Source: Macrostomum hystrix (taxonomy: Eukaryota; Platyhelminthes; Macrostomidae). From it: a stretch of 64,000 nt of DNA. Position 1 is the stretch's first letter. The number at the start of each line of letters is the position of its first letter. Below, one piece after another: positions 24,801 through 36,852 of the stretch. Location of the stretch: positions 15,904,501 to 15,968,500 of the forward strand of contig CATNEN010000039.1 in assembly GCA_950097015.1 (NCBI GenBank), in the 5' to 3' direction. Position numbers and translations under genes: made by a program. The notes under the pieces are model-generated. The model had not been told where the DNA came from. It was given only the letters and a program-made list of their open reading frames with translations, and made no database searches.

Positions 24801-27800
24801 TTGGCAGCTGTATCAGCAAATAGCTAGCCATTGTTAATGTTTAAGCTCCCTTCAATATTCATTGGTAGACGCTAATTGACCGCTCCGAACTGAGTGGTCA
24901 ATTAACCAAAAACGTTTGCCCTAAGTGGCACACCTGCTCAGCAGTCAAACAAGAAGCAGCGGTATAAATCTGCGAAATAAAACTGGCGTCCTGAGCAGTC
25001 TGAAATCCAGAGTTCGACCTTCTTTGCGGTGATCTGAGCTTTGCTACTAGCCCAAACCTGCTGTTCTTATGAAGGCCACCGCTCTCTGCCTGCTGTGGCT
25101 GGCCACTGCGGCATCCGTGCAGTGCCAGTACACCAGCTATGTCTCAGCACTGCCGTCCGCCAACTGCTATCCGAGTCACAACTCCGGCAGCTACCCGTCC
25201 TACTCAAGGATGATCACCTGGACCACTCACTACCCGACCAGCTCCTGGTATCCGACCAGCTCCTGGTATCCGACCAGCTCCTGGTATCCGACCAGCTCCT
25301 GGTATCCGACCAGCTCCTGGTATCCGACCAGCTCCTGGTATCCGACCAGCTCCTGGTACCCGACCAGCTCCTGGTATCCGACCAGCTCCTGGTACCCGAC
25401 CAGCTCCTGGTATCCGAGCCACTCGTGGCGTCCATCTAGCTCCTGGTACCCGACCAGCTCCTGGTATCCGAGCCACTCGTGGCGTCCATCTAGCTCCTGG
25501 TACCCGACCAGCTCCTGGTATCCGAGCCACTCGTGGCGTCCATCTAGCTCCTGGTACCCGACCAGCTCCTGGTATCCGAGCCACTCGTGGCGTCCATCTA
25601 GCTCCTGGTACCCGACCAGCTCCTGGTATCCAACCAGCTCCTGGTACCCGACCAGCTCGTGGTATCCGAGCCACTCGTGGCGTCCATCTAGCTCCTGGTA
25701 TCCGACCAGCTCCTGGTATCCTAGCCACTCGTGGCATCCGACCAGCTCGTGGTATCCGAGCCACTCGTGGCGTCCATCTAGCTCCTGGTATCCGACCAGC
25801 TCCTGGTATCCGACCAGCTCCTGGTATCCGAGCCACTCGTGGCGTCCATCTAGCTCCTGGTATCCGACCAGCTCGTGGTATCCGAGCCACTCGTGGCGTC
25901 CATCTAGCTCCTGGTATCCGACCAGCTCCTGGTATCCAAGCCACTCGTGGCGTCCATCTAGCTCCTGGTATCCGACCAGCTCGTGGTATCCGACCAGCTC
26001 CTGGTATCCGAGCCACTCGTGGCGTCCATCTAGCTCCTGGTATCCGACCAGCTCGTGGTATCCGAGCCACTCGTGGCGTCCATCTAGCTCCTGGTATCCG
26101 ACCAGCTCCTGGTATCCGAGCCACTCGTGGCGTCCATCTAGCTCCTGGTATCCGACCAGCTCGTGGTATCCGACCAGCTCCTGGTATCCGAGCCACTCGT
26201 GGCGTCCATCTAGCTCCTGGTATCCGACCAGCTCGTGGTATCCGAGCCACTCGTGGCGTCCATCTAGCTCCTGGTATCCGACCAGCTCCTGGTATCCGAG
26301 CCACTCGTGGCGTCCGTCAAGCTCCTGGTACCCCAGCCACTCGTGGTCCGGATACGCCCGTTCGAGCTCCTACAGGCCATCAAGTCGCTATTATTACTAG
26401 GTCTAAGACCGCACCAGCTCTGATGCAACCCTGGATTTTCTGATTTCGCCCATGACCTGAAATATTTATTTAATAAACTTTGGTGGTGGAATCAGCCAAA
26501 TTATGTCACAACTGCTAACAACTACCTGCCAGGAAGAAAAAGAATGCGAGAAATTCTCCTCTGACCTGTCAACAAAAATATATCTATTTGTACAAGCTTG
26601 TGTGGCCATTGTTCTGTTTAGATAAGTCTATGAATGAAAGCGGTGCATATAAATGATCTCGATGGCTTCATTGTTTTTTTTTTTTATCGAATCTTAAGCG
26701 AATCGAACAATTTTACAGGTTGCAAAAGTGTGTGTAGAAATGAATTTTTAATCAGAATTTTATAAGGGCTCATTCATTTGGAGTGGGCTTGTCGGGCAAT
26801 TTATACTAACTAGGGCCGACACTTATGTGTTCTTGTGTTCTCAACTGCTCTTTGGGTGTTCTTTAGTATAAATGTGTGTTCTCAAGGAGTCAGAGCACGG
26901 GGAATAAAGGTACGAGGTAAATTTTATAAAATTTCTACACATTTTCAGAAAGTACCCAAGCGTCAACTACACGCGGTTGTCCGATTGGAACAACTTTGGA
27001 CAGAACTATTCCCAGTGCGTACTCATCTCATACTCAGTTTTTCGGGGATGCCATTGATGCAAACTATTGATGCCATTAATTCAATTTCCAGGGTTTACTT
27101 TGTTAATCCGAAAGACCCGATGTTTGTCAACCTGTCGGTGGCCATCATTAGAGAGGTGAACTCAAAATTGTTGTTTTATCATTGGTTCACTTTTTGGAAC
27201 AAAACTTTTTATCAGGCAAGTTAAGCGTTGTCCGCACTGTCGTGGGTTGGGTGTCAACTCACATCTTGCTCCTGGCATCCGACAAGCTCCTGGTACCCAT
27301 CTAGCTCCTGATACCCATCTAGCTCCAGGTACCCATCTAGCTCCAGGTACCCATCTAGCTCCTGATACTCATCTAGCTCCAGGTACCCATCTAGCTCCTG
27401 ATACCCATCTAGCTCCAGGTACCCATCTAGCTCCAGGTACCCATCTAGCTCCTGATACCCATCTAGCTCCAGGTACCCATCTAGCTCCAGGTACCCATCT
27501 AGCTCCTGATACTCATCTAGCTCCTGGCATCCGACAAGCTCCTAGTACCCATCTAGCTCCTGGTACCCATCTAGCTCCTGGTACCCATCTAGCTCCAGGT
27601 ACCCATCTAGCTCCAGGTACCCATCTAGCTCCAGGTATTCTGCAAGCTCCAGGTATTCTGCAAGCTCCAGGTACCCATCTAGCTCCAGGTATTCTGCAAG
27701 CTCCAGGTACCCATCTAGCTCCAGGTATTCTGCAAGCTCCAGGTACCCATCTAGCTCCAGGTATTCTGCAAGCTCCAGGTACCCATCTAGCTCCAGGTAT

Positions 27801-30800
27801 TCTGCAAGCTCCTGGTACCCATCGAGCTCCTGGTACCCATCGAGCTCCAGGTACCCATCTAGCTCCAGGTATTCTGCAAGCTCCTGGTACCCATCGAGCT
27901 CCTGGTACCCATCGAGCTCCAGGTACCCATCTAGCTCCAGGTATTCTGCAAGCTCCTGGTACCCATCGAGCTCCTGGTACCCATCGAGCTCCAGGTACCC
28001 ATCTAGCTGAGTTGTTGGGTGTCCACTCTGTGATTTTTTCTTTGGGTGTCCACTTACTTATTTCTTTGAAATTGAAATATCTTAAAATGTAATTCGCAGA
28101 ATGTGAAGCTTTTCGGCCCAGTTACTCATCACTACGCCATGGACCCATTCAACGAGATTCTTCCGTCCGATAGGTGCGCGAAATTTCGTTTTTTGTCAAC
28201 GTCAGTTTAGTTCAATTTAGTCGTGATTTTTGACAAAAAACTAGTAATTTCTGTCAGAACTAGCATGTTAAAATAAAAAGGAGTTAAGCGAAATAACAAG
28301 CATTTTTCCAATTTCCTCAAATTTTAGCGATCCCGCGTTCATCAGTGCGGTGAGTGCGGCGATTCTCAATGGCTTCTTAACAGCCGATCCGGCTGGAATT
28401 TGGTGAGTTTGATTCGCGCCGCACCACCTTAATGGGAAATCCATTCAACTCGCTGATTGGATAGAAAATTTGAGGGGAATTCTTTGCTAGCAGTGTTTCT
28501 ATTTTTAGAAACTGAAAACGTAAATTGAATAAATCAAAAAACCAGAAAACTGAAAAATCATAGGGTACTGCAGAGTTGGTTTTTGAACAACGCTGCCGAC
28601 TTTTGGACCCTGGACCGAGCCAAGGCGTTCTTTAATCCAATTGATCCGGTAAGCAGTTTTTGGATTTACTATTGACTCAAATTTTGCTGAAATTCAACAT
28701 CAGAGTACCCATTGCTTGTACTTTGCTTAGTACCGGCACTTAATCTTGCAACAGTCGAAACAGAGAACTTTTTGATAGTAAAATTTGGGAATACGTAGAT
28801 TGGGGATAATGAAGATTGGGGATAATGAAGATTGGGGATAATGAAGATTGGGGATAATGAAGATTGGGGATAATGAAGATTGGGGATAATGAAGATTGGG
28901 GGATAATCAAGATTGGGGATAATGAAGATTGGTAATATGAAGATCGCTAATAGTGAAGTTTGGAAAACTTGGTCGTGTCTCTTAGGCGTACATTTTCTGA
29001 CATGCTTTTCGAAGCCCTGCTATGAAGCCAACTTCCTGCTTCTAGAACCACCTGCTAGTGATGGAGCTGTGGGGCGAGACAGTCGACCTACCGCAGAACT
29101 TGAACGGATTTTTCGGGCACAATTTCGTTTGGACTGCGTTGCACAACTTCGGCGGCAACAATGCCATGTACGGAATGCTGGAACAATTCAACCAGCACGG
29201 ACCTTTCGCGTTGCGCCGACAGTTTCCTAGAAACATGCTTGGCACAGGCGTCATGCCCGAGGGCATCGGGCAGAACGAAGTGGTGTACGAGCTGCTCATG
29301 GAGTTCAATAAGCTAGCTCAGCAGCCTGAGCAGCTCAACCTATGGATTCGGGATTATGCGAGGAGGCGATATGGACTAGAAAACTCGATCCTGCAGGACG
29401 CTTGGGAAGATCTATTGGTGAGCAGGTCTCGCTTGCATTGTTGCAGCTGTTGATAGCGGCGGCTGCTGTGCTGTTGATTGCATTGCTGTGCTGTTGATTG
29501 CATTGCTGTGCTGATTATTGCATTGCTGTACTATTGATTGCATTGCTGTGCTGTTGATTGCATTGCTGTGCTGTTGATTGCATTGCTGTGCTGTTGATTG
29601 CATTGCTGTGCTGTTGATTGCATTGCTGTGCTAGGTTGATTGCATTGCTGTGCTGTTGATTGCATTGCTGTGCTGTTGATTGCATTGCTGTGCTGTTGAT
29701 TGCATTGCTGTGCTAGGTTGATTGCATTGCTGTGCTGATGACTGCAGCTGCTGCTGTGCTGATGGTTGCAGCTGCTGCTGTGCTGATGGTTGCAGCTGCT
29801 GCTGTGCTGATGGTTGCAGCTGCTGCTGTGCTGATGGTTGCAGCTGCTGCTGTGCTGATGGTTGCAGCTGCTGCTGTGCTGATGGTTGCAGCTGCTGCTG
29901 TGCTGATGGTTGCAGCTGCTGCTGTGCTGATGACTGCAGCTGCTGCTGTGCTGATGGTTGCAGCTGCTGCTGTGCTGATGACTGCAGCTGCTGCTGTGCT
30001 GTTGATTGTAGCTGCTGCTGTGCTGTTGATTGCAGCAGCTGCTGTGCTGTTGATTGCAGCGGCTGTTGTGCTGTTGATGGGAGCTGCTGCTGTGCTGATG
30101 ATTTCAGCTACGATAGTGCTGCTACTAAATGGAAAACTAAAAGTTTCTTAGTAAACAGCGGGCTAAATGTCGCAGTTGATTACGAATGCTCAAACTCCAG
30201 GCCACAGTGTACCAGACTCCCAGGGATGGCATGCTCGTGCCGGTGCTTGTTCTGCGCCCGTCTCTATCGTTGAGCGAGACTGCAGACTACAATGCCACTC
30301 TACTTGAGGTCGCATGGAAGAAGCTCATCTTGATCAACGACACCGACAATGTCATGCTGAAGTAAGCTTAAATCGTGAGCACGATTTTTTAAATCTTAGA
30401 TTCTAGAGATTTTTAGAAAAGAACAAACTTTTACAAACAAAAAAGAAAATAAATTTTGCTATGGCCGAATGAAGATTCTGAAGCTTATGGAAAACAACAA
30501 ACTAGCTAATTTTATTAATAGACAAATAAAAGCAATAAACTTGATTAAAATTGACAAACGAGAAAAATGAGAAAACGGAGCAGGGGCTGGAAATTAATGA
30601 AAAAAAAATTCACTGAGAAAAATAACGGTACTTAAAATAAAAAACTGACAATTGTTTCTTAGAAAAAATGATATTCATAAAATTCGGAAATTTAATATAA
30701 CTTTTTATAACTTTATAACCGCATATAGTATATGTATATAATATTATATAATATAACGTATTTAATATAATATATTAAATATATAAATATAAATTATATA

Positions 30801-32899
30801 TAAATATAATATATATATATAACATGTATGTATATATAAAATGTAATATATATAACATATTTAATTTTATATATTGTAATACTATATAGTATACAACTAC
30901 ATAATATAACTTTAATATTACAACTTTTTTATCAATTCAAGTAATATTTCTATATTTTATTCGCATTTTATAAATATAAATATATATGATCAGTTATAGA
31001 AACTTTCATTTTCGAAACTAGAATATTAGAACTATACATTTTAAAAAATAGAAACTAGTCTATCTAAACATTACCACAACTATAAGAACTAAAAAAGTGG
31101 AACGAAAAATTAGCAAAAAAACTAAAGCAAACTTGAATAGATTATAGTTAACTAAACTAAATTAACCAACGAAACTAGAAATTAATGGAACGTTTTAATT
31201 TATCGGTAATTAAAATTGATGTTAATTTAAAGTTAATTGAAGCGCTATACTAATTCAAGGCTTTTAAGTATACAGTGGACTTCACAACTAATATGCGACT
31301 TCTAGCCTGCAGTCGGATAAATTTTTATTAAATTTTCAATTTACAGCTACGATCAAGTGGATGTCACCAGGCAGATGCTCCAGGTGCGCTTCTTTCAGTA
31401 TTACTCAGTGCTCAAACGAGCCGCTCTCGCTGAGAACGTCACAGCCGTTGAGTGAGCAGTCATCATTTTTCCATTAATACGTGTTTTTTCGAGTAGGATT
31501 TTCTAGCACTTGTATCTTTAAAACATACCCATGCAAATTACTATGCTAGGAAATTTACTAATATCAATTCAGGAAATATGAGATTTCGGTAACATGGGAA
31601 TTCGGGGAGATAGGATTTTGGGGAGATGAGATTTCGAAAAAAAATACGATTTTTTAGAATGGGGATTTCAGAAATATGGGATTTCAGAAATATGGGAATT
31701 CAGAAATATGGGATTTCAGAAATATGGGATTTCAGAAATATGGGATTTCAGAAATATGGGATTTCAGAAATATGGGATTTCAGAAATATGGGAATTCAGA
31801 AATATGGGATTTCAGAAATATGGGATTTCAGAAATATGGGATTTCATAAATATGGGATTTCAGAAATATGGGATTTCAGAAATATAGAGAATACCAAGTT
31901 TCTTATCAGATCAGCAGGCGGGACAATGGTCAGTCTATTGGACAGCATGGACCGGCTGCTGCAGACTGACAATAGATTCTTGCTGCAACGGCTCATCAAC
32001 AAAGCCAAGTCGTTCGCCAAGGATTCTACCGAGTTGGCCCTGTACGAATTCAACGTTCGCAACCAGCTGACCTGCTGGGGTCCGGGACCCCACACAGTTC
32101 AGGACTATGCGGCCCGCATGTACAATGGATTGATTGCCAGATATTACAGGCCGAGATGGGCGCTGTTTATCAGCCAGTTGACCGACGCGATTAGACAGGT
32201 CAGTCAAGGTGATCATTGTTGCGTTCTGATCAGTTGAAGACAAACCCGCGTCATTTGACTATCGTTGCAGAAAATAGCATTTGACGAAACCAAGTTTGTG
32301 ATAGATGTCTACGAGACTGTTGAACTGCCATTCTACACGGGAAACTGCTCGACTGGGCCTGATGCGGCCACGGGTAAGGCGTAATCTGACCCACGCGCCT
32401 TCATCTGACACCCAACTGCCTTTATCTGACACCCAACTGCTTCATCTCACACCCACCTGCCTTCATCTGACACCAACCTGCCTTATCTGACACTCACCTG
32501 CCTTCATCTGACACCCAACAGCCTTCATCTGACACCCAACTGCCTTTATCTGACACCCAACTGCTTCATCTCACACCCACCTGCCTTCATCTGACACCAA
32601 CCTGCCTTATCTGACACTCACCTGCCTTCATCTGACACCCAACAGCCTTCATCTGACACCCAACTGCTTCATCTGACACCCACCTGCCTTCATCTGACAC
32701 CCACCTACCTTCATCTGACACTCTGCCTTCGTCTACGCTGCTGGGTTAATCATCTCTGCTTAAACTTGTTGACTCAGGATCGCCCTACCTGGCTGTGAAA
32801 GAGGTGGAACAATCGATGCCGCCGATGCCGAAAAATTTCCCGCTGGCTGAGGCTGAAAAAGATGAGCACTTTTTGCAGCTCTGGCTGACTGCTCCGTAG
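21874..32899 (+). CDS. NAGLU: alpha-N-acetylglucosaminidase (GH89), 14 exons
   Basis: Lysosomal glycoside hydrolase family 89 enzyme that removes terminal N-acetylglucosamine from heparan sulfate. Proposed exons: 21874-22095, 23069-23496, 24084-24245, 26949-27014, 27092-27155, 28100-28173, 28328-28402, 28564-28648, 29046-29417, 30201-30361, 31347-31451, 31910-32198, 32271-32373, 32778-32899. All junctions are GT-AG, phases match throughout, and the sum is 2,328 nt (775 aa; human protein 743 aa). Exon 2 could instead begin at 23087. The N-terminus [20 protein letters not shown] is a signal peptide. Conserved blocks include [75 protein letters not shown]. Glutamates in DPFNE (about residue 333) and MPEGI (about 464) correspond to the two catalytic acids of the family, so the enzyme looks intact. 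It ends with TAG, and AATAAA follows at 32,959. Intron 3 contains a separate gene. Confidence 0.93.
22262..23032. repeat. 20-bp minisatellite in NAGLU intron 1
   Basis: About 35 copies of gatgggagagaatagatcca with aat/act/tct and ta/ca/aa/cg variants, purine-rich on the + strand. A non-repeat insertion of ~45 bp interrupts it at 22,385-22,432. The rare pair actggatata...tctggatcta recurs at 22,641, 22,741 and 22,941, giving 100-bp (five-unit) steps. The array ends about 40-60 bp before exon 2. Confidence 0.93.
23915..23985 (+). mobile_element. SINE 3' fragment in NAGLU intron 2
   Basis: The stretch acttcagatgctccgcgcaa and following agctgcggctgtgc closely match the 3' part of the tRNA-derived SINE at 36,465-36,722, same orientation. 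The tRNA-like head is not recognisable here. Confidence 0.6.
24340..24470 (-). mobile_element. SINE fragment in NAGLU intron 3
   Basis: gttcagtccatggacc and ccttcaattatcccagct match the minus-oriented SINE copies at 36,853 and 53,238. Only the middle part survives; the tRNA-like head is eroded. Confidence 0.6.
24963..24968 (+). promoter_or_regulatory. TATA box of the nested repeat-protein gene
   Basis: TATAAA in ggtataaatctgcg lies 106 bp upstream of the ATG at 25,069, deep inside NAGLU intron 3. It supports independent transcription of the nested gene. Confidence 0.6.
25069..26400 (+). CDS. secreted Trp/Tyr/Ser/Pro-rich tandem-repeat protein, nested in NAGLU intron 3
   Basis: A complete intronless 443-codon frame on the same strand as its host gene, with TATA box (24,963) and AATAAA (26,472) inside the same intron. 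Residues 1-19 ([19 protein letters not shown]) are a clear signal peptide. A short non-repeat segment with one cysteine ([17 protein letters not shown]) follows, then about 370 residues built from SSWYPT (18 nt) and [12 protein letters not shown] (36 nt) modules. The tail is a Ser/Tyr/Arg stretch ending SRYYY. Roughly one residue in six of the repeat is tryptophan, which is extraordinary. The repeat is 18 nt, a multiple of three, and the frame has no stop over 1.3 kb, unlike the non-coding arrays nearby. I recognise no family. A structural, adhesive or cement-like secreted role is inference from composition only. The open antisense frame over it is a repeat shadow. Confidence 0.75.
   Translation: MKATALCLLWLATAASVQCQYTSYVSALPSANCYPSHNSGSYPSYSRMITWTTHYPTSSWYPTSSWYPTSSWYPTSSWYPTSSWYPTSSWYPTSSWYPTSSWYPTSSWYPTSSWYPSHSWRPSSSWYPTSSWYPSHSWRPSSSWYPTSSWYPSHSWRPSSSWYPTSSWYPSHSWRPSSSWYPTSSWYPTSSWYPTSSWYPSHSWRPSSSWYPTSSWYPSHSWHPTSSWYPSHSWRPSSSWYPTSSWYPTSSWYPSHSWRPSSSWYPTSSWYPSHSWRPSSSWYPTSSWYPSHSWRPSSSWYPTSSWYPTSSWYPSHSWRPSSSWYPTSSWYPSHSWRPSSSWYPTSSWYPSHSWRPSSSWYPTSSWYPTSSWYPSHSWRPSSSWYPTSSWYPSHSWRPSSSWYPTSSWYPSHSWRPSSSWYPSHSWSGYARSSSYRPSSRYYY
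26472..26477 (+). terminator. poly(A) signal of the nested gene
   Basis: AATAAA 72 bp after the TAG stop of the nested repeat-protein gene and about 470 bp before NAGLU exon 4. If used in the host transcript it would truncate NAGLU. Confidence 0.6.
27255..28010 (+). pseudogene. 18-bp minisatellite in NAGLU intron 5, likely decayed relative of the nested gene's repeat
   Basis: About 41 copies of an 18-bp unit based on agctcctggtacccatct. Read in one frame the unit encodes S-S-W-Y-P-S, essentially the repeat of the protein encoded 1 kb upstream in intron 3. Here TGG has often become AGG (Arg) or TGA (stop), and other units read ggtattctgcaagctcc. There is no signal peptide, start or conserved frame. 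The opposite reading, that the coding gene was recruited from such an array, is equally possible. Confidence 0.7.
28790..28935. repeat. 16-bp repeat in NAGLU intron 8
   Basis: Eight or nine copies of attggggataatgaag, nearly identical, about 110 bp before exon 9. Confidence 0.88.
29455..29735. repeat. 20-bp repeat in NAGLU intron 9
   Basis: About 14 copies of ctgttgattgcattgctgtg directly after the exon 9 donor region. A ctaggttg variant occurs at about 29,631 and 29,713, suggesting a four-unit higher-order repeat. It grades into a second array with related tgtgctg motifs. Confidence 0.9.
29736..30110. repeat. 24-bp repeat in NAGLU intron 9
   Basis: About 15 copies of a 24-bp unit (gctgatggttgcagctgctg plus ctgt), degenerating to the right. 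Because 24 is a multiple of three, all frames look coding-like (Cys/Ala/Val-rich), but there is no start, and the array sits between well-supported exons 9 and 10. Confidence 0.9.
30640..31010. repeat. AT-rich low-complexity tract in NAGLU intron 10
   Basis: Long runs of ta/at with tatataat-type motifs and almost no G or C between about 30,690 and 30,990. No unit structure. Confidence 0.8.
31655..31890. repeat. 16-bp repeat in NAGLU intron 11
   Basis: About 14 copies of gaaatatgggatttca, with gggaattca variants, ending about 20 bp before the exon 12 acceptor at 31,909. Its lack of stops makes a spurious open frame run through into exon 12. Confidence 0.9.
32395..32730. repeat. ~20-bp repeat in NAGLU intron 13
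   Basis: Units of about 19-21 bp on the pattern catctgacacccacctgcct. A block of six units starting at 32,402 recurs at 32,525 (123-bp offset). Pyrimidine-rich on the + strand. Confidence 0.88.
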
Positions 32900-32958
32900 G
32901 CAGTGTTTAACAACACTGAACTGTTCTGATAAATTATAACTTGTTAAAATGTGTTTTT

Positions 32959-32964
32959 AATAAA
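32959..32964 (+). terminator. poly(A) signal of NAGLU
   Basis: AATAAA 60 bp downstream of the TAG stop at 32,897-32,899, followed by T-rich sequence. Confidence 0.7.
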
Positions 32965-32989
32965 AATTTGTCCTATCTGTAATACTGAG

Positions 32990-33290
32990 AGAATCCTGTT
33001 AGATAATGAACTACCTGTAGATAGTGAATCACCTGTTAGATAATGAATCACCTGTTAGATAATGAACTACCTGTAGATTGTGAATCACCTGTTAGATAAT
33101 GAACTACCTGTAGATAATGGATCACCTGTTAGATAATGAACCACCTGTAGATAGTGAATCACCTGTTAGATAATGAGCTACCTGTAGATAATGGATCACC
33201 TGTTAGATAATTAACTACCTGTAGATAGTGAATCACCTGTTAGATAATGAATCCCCTGTTTAATTATCAATCACCTGTTAGATAATGTTA
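32990..33290. repeat. 18-19-bp repeat downstream of NAGLU
   Basis: Alternating gataatgaactacctgta and gatagtgaatcacctgtta units form ~37-bp dimers, about eight dimers, immediately after the NAGLU 3' end. Confidence 0.88.
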
Positions 33291-33812
33291 GGCTTTGATA
33301 GCCAAGAAAGCTATCTAAACAATACTTATTCTCACGTATGAGATTTTCGCCAGACTACTCAAGGTAGTATATATAATTAAGCGCTGTTCTGCTAGTTCTT
33401 CTGAATCAGCACGATTGCACCACGACGTGCAACTAACGCGTGAGTCATTGTGAGTCAGCTAAAAAAAGAAAGAGAGAGAGAGAGATAGCGGAGTGGGTGG
33501 GTGAGTGGTGGGTGCTCAGCAGACTTTAGCACGTCAACAGGAAATCAGCTTTCATTAAGTTTTATACACAAAATCTGTACTATTTTCTCTTTTCGCTTTT
33601 GTTCTGCACTGTCCTGCCTAACATACGCCTAATTATCTTTCGTTTCTAGTTATCTACGAGCGTACTAGTTATTTTTTCTTTTAATTTTATTGTAAGAAAG
33701 GCAAAAATAAAACAATCAATAAACAATGATAAATATTGGCTGAAAATTTTGAATTTTGTCTGATCCGAAATGACAATCTTGCTGTCATTTAGACTAGCAA
33801 TGAAAAATAGTT
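33291..33812. other. intergenic spacer between convergent genes
   Basis: Unique DNA with a short (GA)n microsatellite near 33,466-33,486. No gene seen. Confidence 0.6.
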
Positions 33813-33818
33813 TTTATT
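33813..33818 (-). terminator. poly(A) signal of alpha-tubulin
   Basis: TTTATT on the + strand is AATAAA on the minus strand, about 215 bp downstream of the tubulin stop codon. It is the nearest clear signal I found. Confidence 0.5.
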
Positions 33819-34030
33819 GGGGCTGCTTACATAGCTTCTATCTTTTTAGAGTATAAAAAGCTGTTTGTTATTGAGCAAGATGTGAAGCGCCTTACCTTAA
33901 GTTGTTAAAGTACTTTAAGTCGCCTTTTGTGGCTTACATACAAAGATAGTTCTTTTCAGAGGAATCGATCGTATTCGCTCGGATTTTAACTCTTGTCATA
34001 GAAAAGTTCGGTTCATGCTGACGGTAGCGT

Positions 34031-35483
<1,453 letters not shown>

Positions 35484-36464
35484 GTTGAAGGCTTAGGAAG
35501 GTTTTTAGGCTGTAAAAGGCGAGAGAGACTGACGGAGTTCTCCTGTTCGGTGCTCCGATGCAAATGCGGCTCGGAGCGCGGCTAAATAGCAGATAAGAGA
35601 GATTCCGTTACTAGGGCCGCCTTTGCGGTTGCTAATGCCCCAACCCCCGCGCGAGAGGCTCAAACCTATGATGCCCTGCCACCCCAGAGCAGCCAGACTG
35701 AAAACCCCCTCACAATAGAATGTCGCCTAGCAGCTAAATCGCATTCTACTCTCTGTACAGTTCCTAGTCGTCTCTCTTTCTCACTCCTTGCAGCCCTCAA
35801 AACCCTATCTAACCCCGAGGCACAGACAGATACAGGTAACTAAGTGTGGTAGCTAGGCGGCTTGTCAACAACCCTAGTGTGAGTAGCCCGCGTCTCAAAG
35901 TCTGCTCAAGCCACCCCGTCTGCTATTCCAGTTTGCTATTTCTATTGAAAAATAAACAATTTAGAATTTTTGGATGCTATTGACAAAAGAGGGCAATTAG
36001 TTTTGCTGCTAGCTTATTTTTTGTCGACTGTCAGATTGCTTTTTTATATGAAAATAGCTATTCGTGCATAGAATTTCTAACTGGCTTTTACAGGCTTTGT
36101 TAAGATGCAGACTGCGTGGCATTTAATTAAGTTTTTATTTCGACTAGCATCTCCATCATCTTATTTAATTGCCTGGTACCCTTTAACTAGACAACTTAGT
36201 AAAGGTCTTAAATAAGAGTAGTGGAGTCCTGTTGTTATGCATCTGTTTTGATAAAGACGGATTTTTAATCTATTTTTGCGACGCATGACGCTAATAGAAA
36301 TGACGCACCACATTTGCATTTTAGTGTCTTGATGGCCTTAATGCACTTTTTCAATATTTGAAGCTAAAGGCTATCGAATTTACATAATTTACTCGTAGGT
36401 GCACATTTGGGATATGAAAACATCCCATATTACTTGCAGTAGTAAAAAGTTGTAAGTAGTATTA
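35484..36464. other. alpha-tubulin upstream region
   Basis: Contains the presumed tubulin promoter on the minus strand. A TATA-like ctatttag lies about 100 bp upstream of the ATG exon. No other gene recognised. Confidence 0.45.
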
Positions 36465-36722
36465 GAGGAGGTTGTAGCCTTGAGGTTAGAGCGTCCGACT
36501 CACGGCCTGAAGGTCATGGGTTCGATTTCCGACTCTATTGGAACGATTTAGCAATACACTTAACTGTAAATGGGTACCAGTAGTGATTGGATAATTGAAG
36601 GTGGGTGTGGCGTCCCCCCAGTCCATGTACTGAGCAGATGTACGCAGCCTTCAGATGCGCCTTGCAATAGCAGCGGCTGTGCTGTTGGCTGCACATCTGG
36701 CCCAATCGGGGCAGGTGTATTC
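36465..36722 (+). mobile_element. tRNA-derived SINE, copy A
   Basis: The head has tRNA-like Pol III boxes: gttgtagccttgaggttaga (A-box-like) and gggttcgatttcc (B-box). The body contains ttgaaggtgggtgtggcgtc and agcagcggctgtgctgttgg and ends gggcaggtg. Parts recur at 53,238-53,500 and 36,853-37,110 (minus), 24,340 (minus) and 23,915 (plus). The cloverleaf does not fold cleanly, so this is a SINE rather than a tRNA gene. Confidence 0.82.
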
Positions 36723-36852
36723 AATTATTATTAGTTTATTAGTAACAATCGAGATTTTTGCGCCGTTTCTATGCCAGATGGATTTTTTAACACGCGTGCT
36801 GTCGGCCCGAGTTTATCCACTCGTTGATCTTGATTATGTAAAAATATTTGAG

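Noticed and set aside
25204-26304. A 366-codon frame antisense to the nested repeat-protein gene
   Set aside because: 18-bp periodicity keeps it open; it has no signal peptide, promoter or poly(A) signal, whereas the sense frame has all three.
29722-30273. Cys/Ala-rich 183-codon frame
   Set aside because: 24-bp intronic repeat between NAGLU exons 9 and 10; the end of the frame is exon 10 in a wrong phase.
31626-32237. 203-codon frame as a separate gene
   Set aside because: It is a 16-bp intronic repeat running into NAGLU exon 12 in the correct frame.
36470-36545. Functional tRNA gene
   Set aside because: A- and B-box motifs are present but acceptor and anticodon stems do not pair, and the body continues as a repeated SINE.
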